Part shown: positions 1 through 12,072 of the stretch, one piece after another
How the letters are laid out: every line of letters begins with the position of its first letter
Position numbering within the stretch: the stretch's first letter is position 1
Assembly (NCBI GenBank): GCA_948567375.1
Contig: OX419756.1
Location: 15,071,001-15,135,000 of the forward strand
Direction: 5' to 3'
Source: Lunularia cruciata
Taxonomy: Eukaryota; Streptophyta; Marchantiopsida; Lunulariales; Lunulariaceae
Length of the DNA stretch: 64,000 nt
The notes under the pieces: model-generated
What the model saw: only the letters and a program-made list of their open reading frames with translations
Told to the model about the DNA's origin: nothing
The model's database searches: none
Program-made: the position numbers and the translations under genes

Positions 1-223
1 AGCAATGTAGGTACTTAATGTCAACAGGTTTTTTCAAAGTCACCCAGGCACGACTTGTTGTCCATGTGCAGACCTGCAGTCCGGAGACAAAGGTGGTTTA
101 TTATTTTCACGAAGTCTACTCGTTTGCACTACTCCACTTTAAAATGCTTCAAATGCTTCAAATGCAGGCCTTCCCATCATCCACGAACTTCTCTGGCACG
201 GGCCTGTCTATTCAATTTTACAC

Positions 224-538
224 ATGCCCATACTTGTAGAAGCTGCCCAGGACAGAATTTTGAGAGGGGAGCCATGGTTTCCACTGTTACATATAATCGA
301 CATAACTTCTGGGATTTCCTTACAGTTAATCAACACAGGACCACATGCAGAACTTGGACTTGCATCCAAATCCAATACCACCATCTCCATGATATCCTGG
401 GAGTCGAAAAGGAGGTCTAGTAAGTTTGGTGGAAAGAAAACTAAGGACAACCTGCATGTCAGACTCTCGCTTGAAATCGAGAGAAACTCGCCATGCGACC
501 CGTCGGGAAACCCATCAGCTCGAGGGAGGCTTCTGTAG
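224..538 (+). other. possible exon of an unidentified gene
   Basis: The plus-strand frame is open for 104 codons and has ordinary protein-like composition in its first two thirds (for example EAAQDRILRGEPWFPLL). A pyrimidine-rich stretch ending in ACAG lies at about 318-326, and a donor-like A/GTAAGT at about 419-424, so a smaller exon of roughly 327-419 would also fit. I recognise no family. An overlapping minus-strand frame (585-208) is equally long, so the coding strand is uncertain. No partner exon could be joined with confidence. Confidence 0.18.
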
Positions 539-2646
539 CCACGTTTGTTACGCTTTTGTATAGTAGTATAGTAGTCAACCAGCACCTCTGCTCAGGAATA
601 GTAGAAGATCTCTCCCTGATTAGCTGAGTTGGGGCCTTCTACTTTTGCCCCAGCTCTGTGTACCGGGAAGAAAACTTGAAAACCCGCCAAATTCGGCCCA
701 GCCATCGGGATGTCAGTCAGAATTTACACACGCGTGCCTTTTATTTTCTTTGGGGAAAGGCACATATTCTCATTAGCCTTATTACTCGAATTTCAATGTT
801 ACTGAAAAAGACGGAAAGATATCCATGTTTCGAGCATGCTGTTGCCAGTAAGAGTCTTGGCAGCCACCCATCCACGCAACATAGCCGGCACTTCGTCGCA
901 GTAGCCAGGCCAGGCAGCCAGCAAGCCAACCAGCCAGGCCATCGTACCTGCAAACTTTGTTGCAACTGTTGTTAGAAACCTTTGGGTCGTACGTACACAA
1001 GCATAATCTGCCCTGCCCAGATTCCGCAGTTTCATGGAAGTTGAGGTTTGGAGGCTCTGCACCAAGTTCGAACACATTTCTGACCAATTCACCAACCCAG
1101 GACTTGTCTCCTACGTTTAGGCTCGAAATCTTACCCTTCAAAGTAAACCACAGCTCCATACTCACAGTAATTAAGTGTTCGTTCCAATGAAATGGAACTT
1201 GTCCTTCGATCCACCAACATCAGCTGACTCTGACTTCTTCTTGTTCGTACCTATGTATCTCCCTGTAACTTCAAGATCGACCGCAACTATTCCTGCTCTT
1301 CATATTACTAAGCTGTATCAATCAATCTCTCAATCTGGCCCCGAGCTCCAGAAATTACCTACTGACAAAGCGAGAAAAATCCAATGTATAAGCTTATTCT
1401 TGCTCTACAAACTGGAGATCGACGAAACATCGTAACTATAGCTTGAGCCTTAAAGACAGTAAACTGCTAAGGCTGAGATTTAAGAGTCCGTAGATAGCCA
1501 GGATACTTGCCGTGTAAGGTTCAGTGAGTAGGGTTGCGCGTACTAGACAGTTTAGTTGTTCAGAGAAATGTGTAAGTTAAGAACTTATTTAAGAAGAGGC
1601 ACCTTCTACAGTTTTACTCTCAGTTCTTCGCGAAAAATTGCCCATTCACATTTTACACTTAGAAAGTACACCACAGCGGAATTAAAACTGTGTAGGAAAT
1701 TCTCGCATTGAATAAATGTCGAGGACGCTTTCCAGTCGACTGTCGGAGACACCTACAGTAGATCCAAACCTTTAATCTATGCCTAACACTTTAGGAATAG
1801 TGTGCAAATCCTTTGCATTGATGGAATTCTTGACAACGTATATTTTTGAATGACATCTATCTACAGTACTAAAATTTCCTTCTAGAACAGAGGTTCTAGA
1901 TGGTTCCACAACCAATGTTTAAAAAGTTGTTCCAATTAATTTTAACCTCCGAAGTACTACGTGTATCCTTATCGATCAATCATAACTTAACTTTATGGGA
2001 CAGAAGTAGATTGCTATGTACAAGTACCAACTCTTTTGTTTGCGAATATCTCTATTGATTAACCCTTTGGAAACGATGTTTTGCAGTGACTAGTCATGTG
2101 GAAATTGTTGAGGCGATAGTTATCTCTAGACTCTAGGGATCGCAGAACCTAGTATCTTGGTGCTGGGGCCTCCATGACACATTGGTGAAAGCAAAGCAAA
2201 AGCAAAATCTAGGTGGTGGACTGAAAAGTATTTCGCCTCATCCTGTATCGGATGCATACATCTCGTGTAGGGTACGTGCGGACGATATTATGTGATTATT
2301 CTGCTGAATTTTCAAGGACTAGTTCAAAGCTCGTTTCTCCTAGTATCAGTAACTCATGCTGGGTCCCGGCCCTTAGAGCCGCAGCCTGGACGAAATTTCC
2401 CGATGCGTGCACGGAAACTGTGGTATACGAGGCGAAAATATCATGTATGTTCGAGGAATCAGGAATAAAGCGAAAATAACCAAGGGTGGGCATATTGTCA
2501 TGGTGGACTCAATAACATCCACTGTAGACACAAAGGCGGCAGCATAATATGTTGTATTTATCAAGACAATGGGAGCTTTGAATCATAGCCAGCGTTGCTT
2601 GAATATTATGTTTTAGAAGGTACGTCCAAAGATGGCCCTTTGTTTG

Positions 2647-2672
2647 ATCGTGGGTTCGTTTGAACCCACGAT
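2647..2672. repeat. perfect 11-bp inverted repeat (hairpin)
   Basis: ATCGTGGGTTC and its exact reverse complement GAACCCACGAT are separated by a 4-base GTTT loop. No gene adjoins it. It could be chance, the relic of a small transposon end, or a structured RNA element. Confidence 0.5.
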
Positions 2673-4386
2673 GCTTGCGCGAGTGCAGGGAGGAGCTGAA
2701 TGATGGTGCTGAACTCTGGAGTCTCCATTCTACAGTATTACAGAGCTACTTTCCAGGACCAGTTACAGAACCAGGGCCAGATAATTAAATAGACCACGAC
2801 ACCAACGGTGTCATGTTTGCCAAGTCTCCTGGTTCTGTTACCAAGGTTGTTGTCGACTCAAGGTCAAGGTCAAGGTCGGATTGGAGGTACGACGAAGACC
2901 GTCACGTAGTCATTTGGCAATCATATCAGGGATCTGTCTGCTGATTCTACTGCTGTCCAGCAAAGGTGTTAGTGCTTTTGTACGAGTTTCGTCATCTCCC
3001 AAACCTCTCTCATGGGTGGAAAATCTGGACACAGGCTTTGCACCCAGTATTTCTAATTCGTATTTTCTTCTGCCCAAGTTTTCCTCCTGCTGTACGGTAA
3101 ACGAAGTTCCCTTTCAATCTCTTAGGTTCTGTGAGAAACCTCAACTCCTACTTCATCAACTGCTTCACAATCTTTCCTTGCTTGATGAACGTGCTGTGTC
3201 CATCACCTAACATTTCCGAATTCATTTGGATCAAAATGTCCAATACTCAAACTTGATCCACGCATCTTCAACCTGCTCGCTAATGTCCTTCGCGGCTCCC
3301 AGTTAGCTTACGGTGCTCCAAGACTAGCTTCATCAAACAACGGAACAAACAGACTTGGATACAACATGGCTACTATGGTACTGTATGTGTAGCTCACAAG
3401 TTTGTTGTCAGATTGAGTATCTGAGCTTCAGTGGGGTGTCTAACGAGCATCTTGACCGTCAGACGACCCACCTCGTCAAAGCATCTGCGATATGGTGTAG
3501 GTGGATGTCATTCACCCGTCATGACTGTGCGGCGTACCCATTGTGGTCGGGCACTCCTTCTGACTTGTCTGCAAGCACCCAAAGATTGCTTACCAACCTG
3601 CAATGAGCCTACCCAAAAAGGTTTGAAGTTATACAATGATGATTTGTGAGTTGACCAGACTTATCCATCGCAACGAGATTGACCACATTACTGTATATTT
3701 TAATTTATCTAAGATAACATGGAGGATGACTGCTCGTTGCAGGAATCCTTGGTACACTCACCGGATGCACTACATGGATGATGGCTCTGCATCACCAAAT
3801 TTGGGACTAGCGGCTGCCTCATCAACTAGCTCGAAGTAGACTTAGACTGTTTGCCTTCCTAGAGCAAGTTTCTCCGGGAGTTTACTGGTGCAATTTTCGA
3901 GATTTGATAGGCCAATCAAGAATCATGTCGATATCGTTTTGACAGTAATTGGTGTATGCTTAGAACACGTAAATCACAGGATTATTGGTAGATTAAGTGT
4001 ATCCAATTTCTTAAAAACCGGGCGTATGAATGCATCTCTAAGCCCCATTGGCATTACCGTTTGGGCCACTACTTTCGGTTTCCCTACCCCACTAATATAA
4101 TCGTCTCATACTTTTGACACTCTTAAACTCCGAATCGACATTGGACGGGAAGTTCTACCATGAACTAAAATGATTGCTGGACACCAATTGAAGTGAAAAA
4201 GAGCCTTGCTTTGTGTCAACTGACAACCAATGGTCCTAAAAAAGAACGTTTGCTGCAAATAGAAGCTGCTCCTCAAAGTGCAATGTTAGTAGCAAAGTTA
4301 GTCTAATTTAGCCTTTGCTCAATAGATGTTGTAAGTGCCAAAGCTGAATTAGACATCAGTGCAAGTGAAAGGAGACAAATACCACA

Positions 4387-4690
4387 TAGAACACATGAAG
4401 GATGGGAAGACCCCATCAAGCGGTACAAGGGAGAGACAAGAGAGGTAGAAGGGGGCTAGGCCCCAACAATATCGATATGAGAAATCTGCCCTACCGTACT
4501 TAAGATATCCGAGTTATGCAAATTGTAAGGTACACAAACAACAAAAATATCAGAGGAAGCATCATCTAGTGATTGCTTTCCTATGGATTACCTCAGTCGA
4601 GATTTTCTATAAAAGCAATTAACACACACAGTCTAAAGTATACTACCAAATAGCAGAGTGAGAATGGTAACCCAGGCATCTAATATGATT
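4387..4690 (+). repeat. dispersed repeat, copy 1
   Basis: This ~300-bp stretch aligns by eye with 10837-11121 in the same orientation. Shared blocks in the same order include TAGAACACATGAAGGAT, an ATATCGAT/AGTATCGATGTGA block, TAAGATATC..GAGTTA, CACCTAGTG/CATCTAGTG, and the GTCTAAA..TATACTAC block near the end. No coding potential is visible. The length suggests a short non-autonomous transposon or solo LTR, but no clear terminal repeats or target-site duplication were found. Confidence 0.6.
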
Positions 4691-5784
4691 CGGTTGGATC
4701 ATACCACACTTTTCGTTAATACTGTGAAGGAATTTTATCAAAGGGTGGTCGACAGCCCTTTAGCGTCGCGAATAGTACACGTACTCCTACACGTGAACTG
4801 AATTCTCCGTTTTCCAACTGATCCAAATTCTGACCATTATTACTACACCGGTTCACATACAGTCAACAATCTTGCAAGGAAACAAGTTTTAGTACGATGA
4901 TGTTTCCAGAGGAATACGACAAATGCAGGGCCCTTCCGACCTTACCTACTCCAAGAGGATAGTCACAGCCCAGTAGAGCATGGCTTTTCATATCACATGG
5001 ACCCCACACACTCCCAAGATATACCCTCCTGAGAAAATTAGACGTCCTGAGAAGATTTACGGGTGAGCGACGTACTACAGTTTCATGCCACAGAAGGTTC
5101 GGCCCACAAAACAGAAAGAGTAGGGAAGGATGAAGGCAGTTATTTGCGAGATTCCGCTCATAGTATATACTCTCAACCAGATTCTATGCGACTACTAAGC
5201 GAAGCCTTCGACCTGTGGAAGGATGCAATGTGCATCATGTAAATTGGACGCTATATCATCAAACAGGTGCAGTTGACCGAATAAGTACTGGGGAGTATTC
5301 GCACTAAAATCTTGAACTAAGTTGCATTTTATCCGACTTGGGGAGGGTGGAGCGTTAGTGATCAAAGAAATCGACGTACGCCTACACGTAAACACAGCAA
5401 AAGATCTCGGTACATTTCGAACTCATGAAGGACGAGCACATGTATCCTGTTCTTCAAGATATAAAAGCTGGTGATCAATATTAGCATCCAATAATGTGCC
5501 GAAACTGTGATGCAGTGCAAATTACTGCTGAATGTACGCATCACAGTCGCCCTTCTTTATATTGCTCAAGATGGAATGCCGCAAGATAAATCAGTCCATA
5601 CAAGGGAAGTCAACCTAAGAATTTACCTCTTAGAGACGGATATGCACTGCAAATCAAGGCTACATACACGGAGAAAGTATGATCATCGGCGTGTTTAAAT
5701 CTTTCCAGCTACCTACCTTCTCGTTCCATCTTCTCACCTGACCGGTTTGTATGACAGAAAACTCATTGCACTACAAAATGGTTC
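4691..5784. other. intergenic sequence, nothing recognised
   Basis: The stretch lies between the dispersed repeat and the 3' end of the zinc-finger gene. Only short open frames without recognisable features occur here. Confidence 0.4.
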
Positions 5785-5839
5785 TTTATTCAGACAAGGA
5801 CGTTGTATGCTGAATACACAAATCTCAGAGTGTTTTATT
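5785..5839 (-). terminator. putative polyadenylation signals of the zinc-finger gene
   Basis: On the minus strand AATAAA occurs at 5839-5834 and again at 5790-5785, about 25 and 75 bases after the stop codon at 5864. Both positions suit plant 3'-end formation. The actual cleavage site cannot be told from the sequence. Confidence 0.45.
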
Positions 5840-5863
5840 CCGACGATCAATTTATAACATTTC

Positions 5864-8800
5864 TTATGAACCAGCCCGCTTCTCCCGGACTGCTTTGGCT
5901 TTTGCCAAAGCAGCTTCTCTCTCTGCAGCTTGCCTAGCCATCCGTTCAGCTCTCTCTTGTCTCTCCTTTCTCTTCCTCTCCTCATCTGGTCTCTTCTTGG
6001 TATCTGTCTTCTTCTGTACAGCACCAAATGTAAAAGATTAACAAAGACATCTGGCTCCAGAGAGAAATGACAATCACTAGGTGATAATCCTTGTTTTCAC
6101 TGATCAAAAGAGCTTTACAACTTAAGGCACAGGATGATCCCAAGTTGCATAACGAAGGTCTGAGTGAAGGGCTAACCTCAACAGCAGGTTTAACTTTAGT
6201 TGGGGCGGAACTTGTTACTGGGCTGGAATCCACCTCTATGTCACCTCTGACGGCTTCTGGTTGTGCTGATTGATAAGACTCCACCTCAATTCCTCGCTCA
6301 TAAGAGCTGATTCTATCTTGTGTTACTTCTTCAGCCTGCGTGTGGAGGGTCAGATGCTTTCAATGAGACAAAGTTTAGGACGTGAAAAAGGTCTTAAACA
6401 TCGAATTGACGTGTTGTTAACAGTTCGTTACCTTCATCTTTCGCCAATATATCTCCCATGACCGGTCTCGCATAGCTCTGTAGAACTGCTCTTGCCCTTT
6501 CAGAAGAACCTCCATCTCAGATTTAACCCTGGGATCCTTCAAATCTTCTTTGCTCCAATTGGATTCTTTTACGGGGTACTCAAAATTATTCTGCATACAA
6601 CTCCAATTTTGAAGGTAAGAGAATGCACTCCCGTTACTATTACTGGGATAGGATGGCAATCAGGTGAACATGATAGCACAAACAAACCACTACACTCAAA
6701 GCTCTCGAGGCCAAAGCTAGCTGATACTGCAGTCAAAAAACTGGACATGGAGATTTCAGCTTACCATCCAACTGTCTGGCCTTGGGGGAACTGGAAGGTT
6801 GTTGACTTCTTCAACTATTTTCTGCTTGGCCACGTAGTAAGGTGGGTCTGTTATGATAACTGGATCTCCTCTGGCTCTTTCAGGATCTTTCGCGACAAGC
6901 AACTGCCAAGGTCCACGTCAAGGTTTGTTAACTACTGCTCAAACATAAACTTCGTCAGAGCGCCAAAACTGAAAGTGACCAAGTCCACTTGACACAGAAA
7001 TTGGCTAATATTCTTTGCTTATCAAAAAGCTCTCTCACTAGTATAAGTACATTCTATGTGTAGCAACATCATCAAAACCTTGCCTCTTCAGAACTCAATC
7101 ATTCAATTACCTCTTGAAGATTCTCCCAACCAGGCTCCCTTTTAGCTACCTCGTTTCGTAAGACATCATATTCCCTCAAATTCTGGTACATGACAAATCA
7201 AAGCATTTGTGCGTAAATACATGATGCCTTATTGAGTGGTACGGATTTACATCCAGGAGAATTGTCCTTCTCAGTGCCTCCTCCAATATGTGGTTGAAGA
7301 ATAGAATTGAATAAGCAAACCCACATAAACCGACCTGATACTTCAACATCATCTTCTCTTTCACGTCATCATCGTAAGTAAAGCCACCTTCGGCTTCATC
7401 TCTTGCGTACATATTAAAGGCGGCCATAGCAGGATCCACCAAGACTTCACTTGTACCCTGCGACGATAAGGCGAAATAGCTATGGAACTTGAGCCCATTT
7501 TACTACGGTTATTACCAAAATGCGTGCGGCTTGATGCTCATTTTGATGCTTTAACCAAGATCTCTACTTGTCCACAAGAACCGTAGTTAAAAAGCATGAA
7601 CAAATGAAGGTCTATTCTCGTACTCAAGGGACTATCCATACCTTAACAGAGGTTATACAACATATTAATGTTATGCAAAACCCGTTAGCAGAACTCCATT
7701 TCACACACACGTAGATCGATTTGACACGACACGACTCTAGCACGTGTAATCTAGACATGAAAACAAAGTTCCATATAACGTCAAACACGCAAAGTGGTAA
7801 GCGGAGCGAGCATCGCAGTTGGTTATGTGACCTGCATGTAAAGGTATAGCTGTGGCCTCGAGAATTAGTGACTGGCATGAGGTCAGTGATCTGACAAATG
7901 TTGGTGATGGTAGCAGATAGGAATACGAGTTCCAGTACATAATCGAAACACATAACTGCAAGAACTTGAAAAATACTCAGGAAAAGAAAAACCCTACGAG
8001 CAAGTGTGTGAGAACTGGGAGAGTGTATATCCAGGCATGCTCTATTATGGCATCAATCCTTCAGCACAAAAGAAAGCAAAGATTAGCAACGCTTTCATTA
8101 GAAGCCTGCAAGAACACACTGGCCCCAACAGTGTCCCCATAGTGTCAAAGTAGCCGGATAGTAGTGCCAGTACTCCTTGTGCAGAGTTTCTGCAGTGATA
8201 GTGAGTGTACGGGGAGGACTTGGATAGGAGTGCCAGTACTCCTCGTACCGCATATCTGTCATGCTAATGAGTGTACAGGGCGGATTAGGTTACTTCCTGT
8301 AAGGATAGCTCACATAATACCAAGCTATGTGATGAATATTAAGTACCTCAAAATTCGAAGGTCGAAGCTTTCTGTACACATCCCATGTTTGCCAGGGCGC
8401 ATTCATGATCTGCAAAATTGCCAAGTCCGCTGGTTAGTTACGCGTAAATGCCATTAGATAAATGACACCTTTGTCCTACATATGGAGCTAAGGAAAGGAG
8501 CGCGAATGAGGGCGACTGTCCTTAAGCAGTCATGGACCGAAAAGCTAAACGAAGGTAAGTGAATGAGGTACCATACATTATCAAAATTGATTTTGGGTTT
8601 CCACGAGTGTCCTTCGCAGGTGTTGCACACTTCCACCCCCTGAGAAAGGGAAAGGACATGGCCAACAAACGAGGACTCAATAGACTTCCCCAAGAAGCAA
8701 AAGACAGAAGCGACAGAATCCAAAGTGCATGTCCCAACAGGTGAGCAATCATCATGGACTTCTTTCGAAGGAAAACCTGAAAACCAACATTAATAGCCTT

Positions 8801-10539
8801 TAAAACTGGCAGGAACAGATGGGAAAAGTCTCAACGCAGTTTCTACCACTAGCTTCGGACTGAAATATGATATACATATATCGGTGGGCTCTATTCTGTG
8901 AAAGACCTAGTCCATAAAATTAAGTTAATAAAAAGATCCCTATATCTACCCTTACCATGACATAAACTTCAGAACGACAAGCTGTGTTACAAGTGCAAAC
9001 ATTGTTCCGTCCTCAAAACCAGACGAATAGTGCCCTAGCTGGCCGTGAGAACACTAACAAGTGAAGATCACTCATACCGTTGCATCACAAGCAGGGCAAT
9101 CTTTGAAAGGCAATGCAATAGACATGCCAATCGAGGCAGGCAGGTATTCAATTTCAACCCGACCCTCCATAGCAGCTGCAGCAACACTTCTGCTGCTTGA
9201 TCTCTCCCCTCTGCTCAAAAGCACACGAAAGTGAATATCAGTTCATCAAAGACCTAAACCCTGAGTACTAAAAGAACAGAAGAGAAAAAAGAGCTCGTGA
9301 ATTCCAGGAAGCTGTGACAGGAACAGTCACATACGCTCAAGCAGAGCACGTCTGATGGAATTACAGTATAGGGACCCCATCGCTACCACTTCTCTTTCAT
9401 GTTCCTCTAGAATTGGTCCTTGTCATTGACACCTCTCCTCCACAATTGCAAGTCGCTTCTTGACCTGAGTGAGTTCTTGTGGTTCCACCTCATCTTCTCT
9501 CTAGTTCAGGCTCTGATCTTATTCATGGTGTTATCCTTCAACAGCAAAGAGTTGCTCGGTGAGCCTTGCAATAATGTCCTAGGCCTCGGCCAATTCTTTC
9601 TTGGCCCCTAGCGTGGACTTTTAGATGGATAGCTAGCGCCTTTGTTCCAAGTGGAATGAGACAGAAGACCTCTGTAAATGCTAGAAGTTCTTTTCTTACT
9701 CTGTGAGTGAAGACTCGTTGACGTTGTAGCGGACTTTGCCCGAACCTTTGCACATGGTGCAACGCAACGCCTCCCATCCATTGCATGTATTGCATTCCCT
9801 ACATACATAGAATTTCCGATATAGCAAATGTTTAGTTTCTCACTTTGATGACCTCAAAACACTGAATGTAGGTGGAAACCATCTCAGAGACTATAATAAG
9901 GACAGAATTGGGGGTAAACACTTTAGAATTCAATTATTTTCAATAAGCTAGCAAGTGGCAAAATTAAGACTCGTTCTCAAGCAAGATACAACAGACAGGA
10001 ATCTAGCCTTGGTGAGGACCAGGCTTAAATTCCTCAGAATTACAACCGATTTCAGCTAACAGGCTATAGATATTACGGGCTGTACTGCGGAGGGATCAGA
10101 ATCACCTGAAGATTAATTAGCAATCCTCTTTCCGTTCTACTAGTGCAATTTACTTTCGTCCAGATTTCAAAAAACGTTTTGGTACAGAAGCATCAAAGGA
10201 CATATGAATTGGTGAAGGACCTTTTGCCGAATACTTTTCCACCAAGATCGAGAGCCACAGACGCTGCTCCTGCTGCTGCCACTGTCTGCAGAATAACCAA
10301 TTCACACTCCAAACCGTTCAACAAAATGCGGAAGAAAGCAAGCCAATTCAGTGTCAACCAACTGGAAGAATTCCCCTCACCGCAACGCCTAAGGAAGCCG
10401 CGGACGACACCAATTTCGGCAAACCAAACCCTGTTTTCGCATGATCCCGCACATCTAACGAAATATCAAAAGCAGCATCCTTCAGGACCTCCGCCACGAG
10501 TAATGCCCTCTTCCTCGCTTCCCCAAACCACCTATCCAT
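5864..10539 (-). CDS. spliced nuclear gene for a DnaJ-type CxxC zinc-finger protein
   Basis: I reconstructed twelve exons with GT-AG introns and matching phases: 10539-10381, 10285-10221, 9798-9700, 9210-9078, 8639-8577, 8409-8347, 7457-7335, 7182-7111, 6902-6765, 6590-6432, 6335-6177 and 6013-5864, giving 460 codons. Residues 44-66 form an Ala-rich hydrophobic segment. Four CxxC pairs follow at about C77/C80, C88/C91, C146/C149 and C157/C160, with the CxxCxGxG spacing of the DnaJ cysteine-rich domain; there is no J domain. The middle region (TYDDDVKEK, KREPGWENLQE, DPPYY, WSKEDLKDP) matches, as I recall it, a plant-specific embryo-essential family, perhaps Arabidopsis EMB2737, with close agreement across the exon 3/4 join. 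The C-terminus (about 412-460) is a very basic, Glu/Arg-rich helix. A plastid role is plausible but unproven, and no classical transit peptide is obvious. The frame is intact. The exon 2 donor (AAAG/GTCC) is the weakest splice site. Confidence 0.85.
8163..8294. repeat. 66-bp tandem duplication inside intron 6
   Basis: Two imperfect copies sit head to tail. Both begin near the shared GTGCCAGTACTCCT (8164 and 8230) and both contain a GAGTGTAC(A/G)GGG(A/C)GGA block. They lie wholly within the 889-base intron between exons 6 and 7 of the zinc-finger gene. No protein-coding sense is visible. Confidence 0.6.
9211..9699 (-). pseudogene. decayed coding-like stretch in intron 3
   Basis: Intron 3 of the zinc-finger gene reads, in the same frame as exon 3, as charged heptad-like sequence (KKELAEA, DIIARLTEQLFAVEG, ELTQVKKRLAIVEERC, LEEHEREVVAMG), broken by about five stop codons between 9605 and 9335. 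Usable-looking splice sites lie inside it: an acceptor before 9404 and a donor GTATGT after 9335. Leaving it out gives the join that best fits the family as I recall it. It may be a lost or alternative exon, or an inserted coding fragment. Confidence 0.35.
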
Positions 10540-10836
10540 CTTGCTTCTTCGCTTCTCGTACGAAGCCTATGTGTGCCCCTCATTAACCAACTATGAAGCT
10601 CGTACTCTCATGTCTTACACCTGCTGCTGGGCTGAATCTAGTTTGCAGAAGAATCTAGTTTCCATTTCCTGAACCCATCCTTCCTGTCCTGCACATAAAC
10701 CCCGAACCCTCACACGTAGACAGTCCCGCACTCTATCCATTTTAGCAACCCTATCGAACTTCATACACAGGGACCATCCCTTCTTCTGTCCGTATGGACG
10801 TATGCACTCGAGGCTCTCGGAACATGGGCGACAGCG

Positions 10837-11121
10837 TAGAACACATGAAGGATAGGAAGAGCCGTACAACGAAGAGATAGGAAGACCCTGTCAAGCCCGT
10901 ATGAGGAAGAGGTAAAATGAGGAGTATCGATGTGACAAATTTGCACACAGGCACCTAAGATATCGAGTTACAAGGTTATACACTCCAAGAACATCATAGG
11001 AAATATCACCTAGTGTGATTGTTCTCGTTCGTTCGGTTCACACCATAACAATGTACACATGTTGTCTAAAATATATTACAAAATATGAAAATGAATGATA
11101 CCCTTGATGTCTAATGTGATA
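10837..11121 (+). repeat. dispersed repeat, copy 2
   Basis: This is the second copy of the repeat at 4387-4690, in the same orientation and diverged by substitutions and small indels. It begins about 300 bases upstream of the start codon of the minus-strand zinc-finger gene, so it may overlap that gene's promoter region. The two copies bracket the whole transcription unit. Confidence 0.6.
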
Positions 11122-12072
11122 AGCTCTCTTGCATTCCCTTATGAATGTATCAAACGAGGTGTCTATCACCATACCACCTCTTTATTCCTCTAGATTTGGA
11201 GTTATATCTTCTATAACTCCAAGGCCAGAGGAACAAAGAGGTGATTTTGTTGCATACTTGGAGACCTTGCATGTTGCTTCTTCTCTCACTACCCATCCAA
11301 GGAGATGAGTAATCACTCCCTCCAAAACTACATCATGCATAGAATTTATAATCACAACATCCGCCACTATCACCTAATCATCTTAGACCAAGTATAAATC
11401 TGCTTTGACATGTGTTATCCAGCATTGACATTTGATCATCTCCGACCAAGTATAAGTCTGCTCAAACACATATTGTTTGCATACAAACATTCACTCCAAG
11501 CAAGGTATTCACTCTCTCATACCATATCAAACACTATATCCTTGATTGCATCATGGGTAGCTATCCTCTATCTTCCAAAAGGACCCCATGATATATGGAC
11601 AGTTGTTGCATCACTGTAGAACCACACTCACAAGTGAGTAATGAAGATGCAGACAAGCGGACCAAACCTAGATGGAACCTCATCGTTATAGAGAAGGTAG
11701 TTGGTGCGAGTTGGAATGCCCTAATGCACTGTCAACCTAGGATCCAAGAGCCGGTTCCCTTGCAAGAGCAAGAGTAAAGACTTGCTCTAATGGCTTGAGG
11801 AATAGAAAAGTCAACTAAGAGAGAATGAAATATATGCTAATATTATTGCTCCATCAAGGGAGATTGTAAATCTCTGATCCAATCTGATGGTAGTGAAGCA
11901 AAGGATGGAAGGTACTCTTGTGCCATTGGGAATAGATCATCTCTTGTCTACCGCAATAACACTTAGAGAGAAAAGGATATCTCATTCACCTCGATCACAT
12001 ATGTCTCCAAAATTGGCCTATCAACAATCACAAAATGAGAGGAAAGTAGTAGTGCCGAGAGACCCCAACTAC
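11122..12072. other. intergenic sequence of repeat-like composition
   Basis: AT-rich sequence with no convincing frame. It lies between the dispersed repeat and the family A LTR, where the window changes from gene-like to repeat-like composition. Confidence 0.35.

Larger units (their letters stand above)
1..4386. other. non-repetitive sequence, no confident gene
   Basis: This stretch is richer in GC than the rest of the window and shows no retrotransposon homology that I can recognise. Several short open frames exist on both strands, but none shows a recognisable domain or a convincing chain of exons. One weak candidate exon (224-538) and one short perfect hairpin (2647-2672) are listed separately. 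A run of three CAAGGT units lies near 2861-2877. It may hold flanking or promoter DNA of genes outside the window. Confidence 0.4.

Noticed and set aside
2881-3210. Frame with a signal-peptide-like hydrophobic start (ISGICLLILLLSSKGVSAF)
   Set aside because: It begins with TTG, has no ATG before the hydrophobic segment, and lacks supporting exons or domain; unlikely in a plant gene.
9335-9498. Two small extra exons (9498-9465 and 9404-9335) in the zinc-finger gene
   Set aside because: They fit the phase, but joining exon 3 directly to 9210 gives SLTE-GERSSS.., which agrees with the plant family as I recall it and needs no 34-base exon or 60-base intron.
9420-9611. Plus-strand frame opposite intron 3
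   Set aside because: Antisense shadow of the charged minus-strand stretch; Leu/Phe-rich composition results from reading Glu/Lys codons backwards.
10143-10586. 147-codon plus-strand frame
   Set aside because: It is the antisense shadow of exons 1 and 2 of the minus-strand gene and has Pro/Ser-rich, non-conserved composition.
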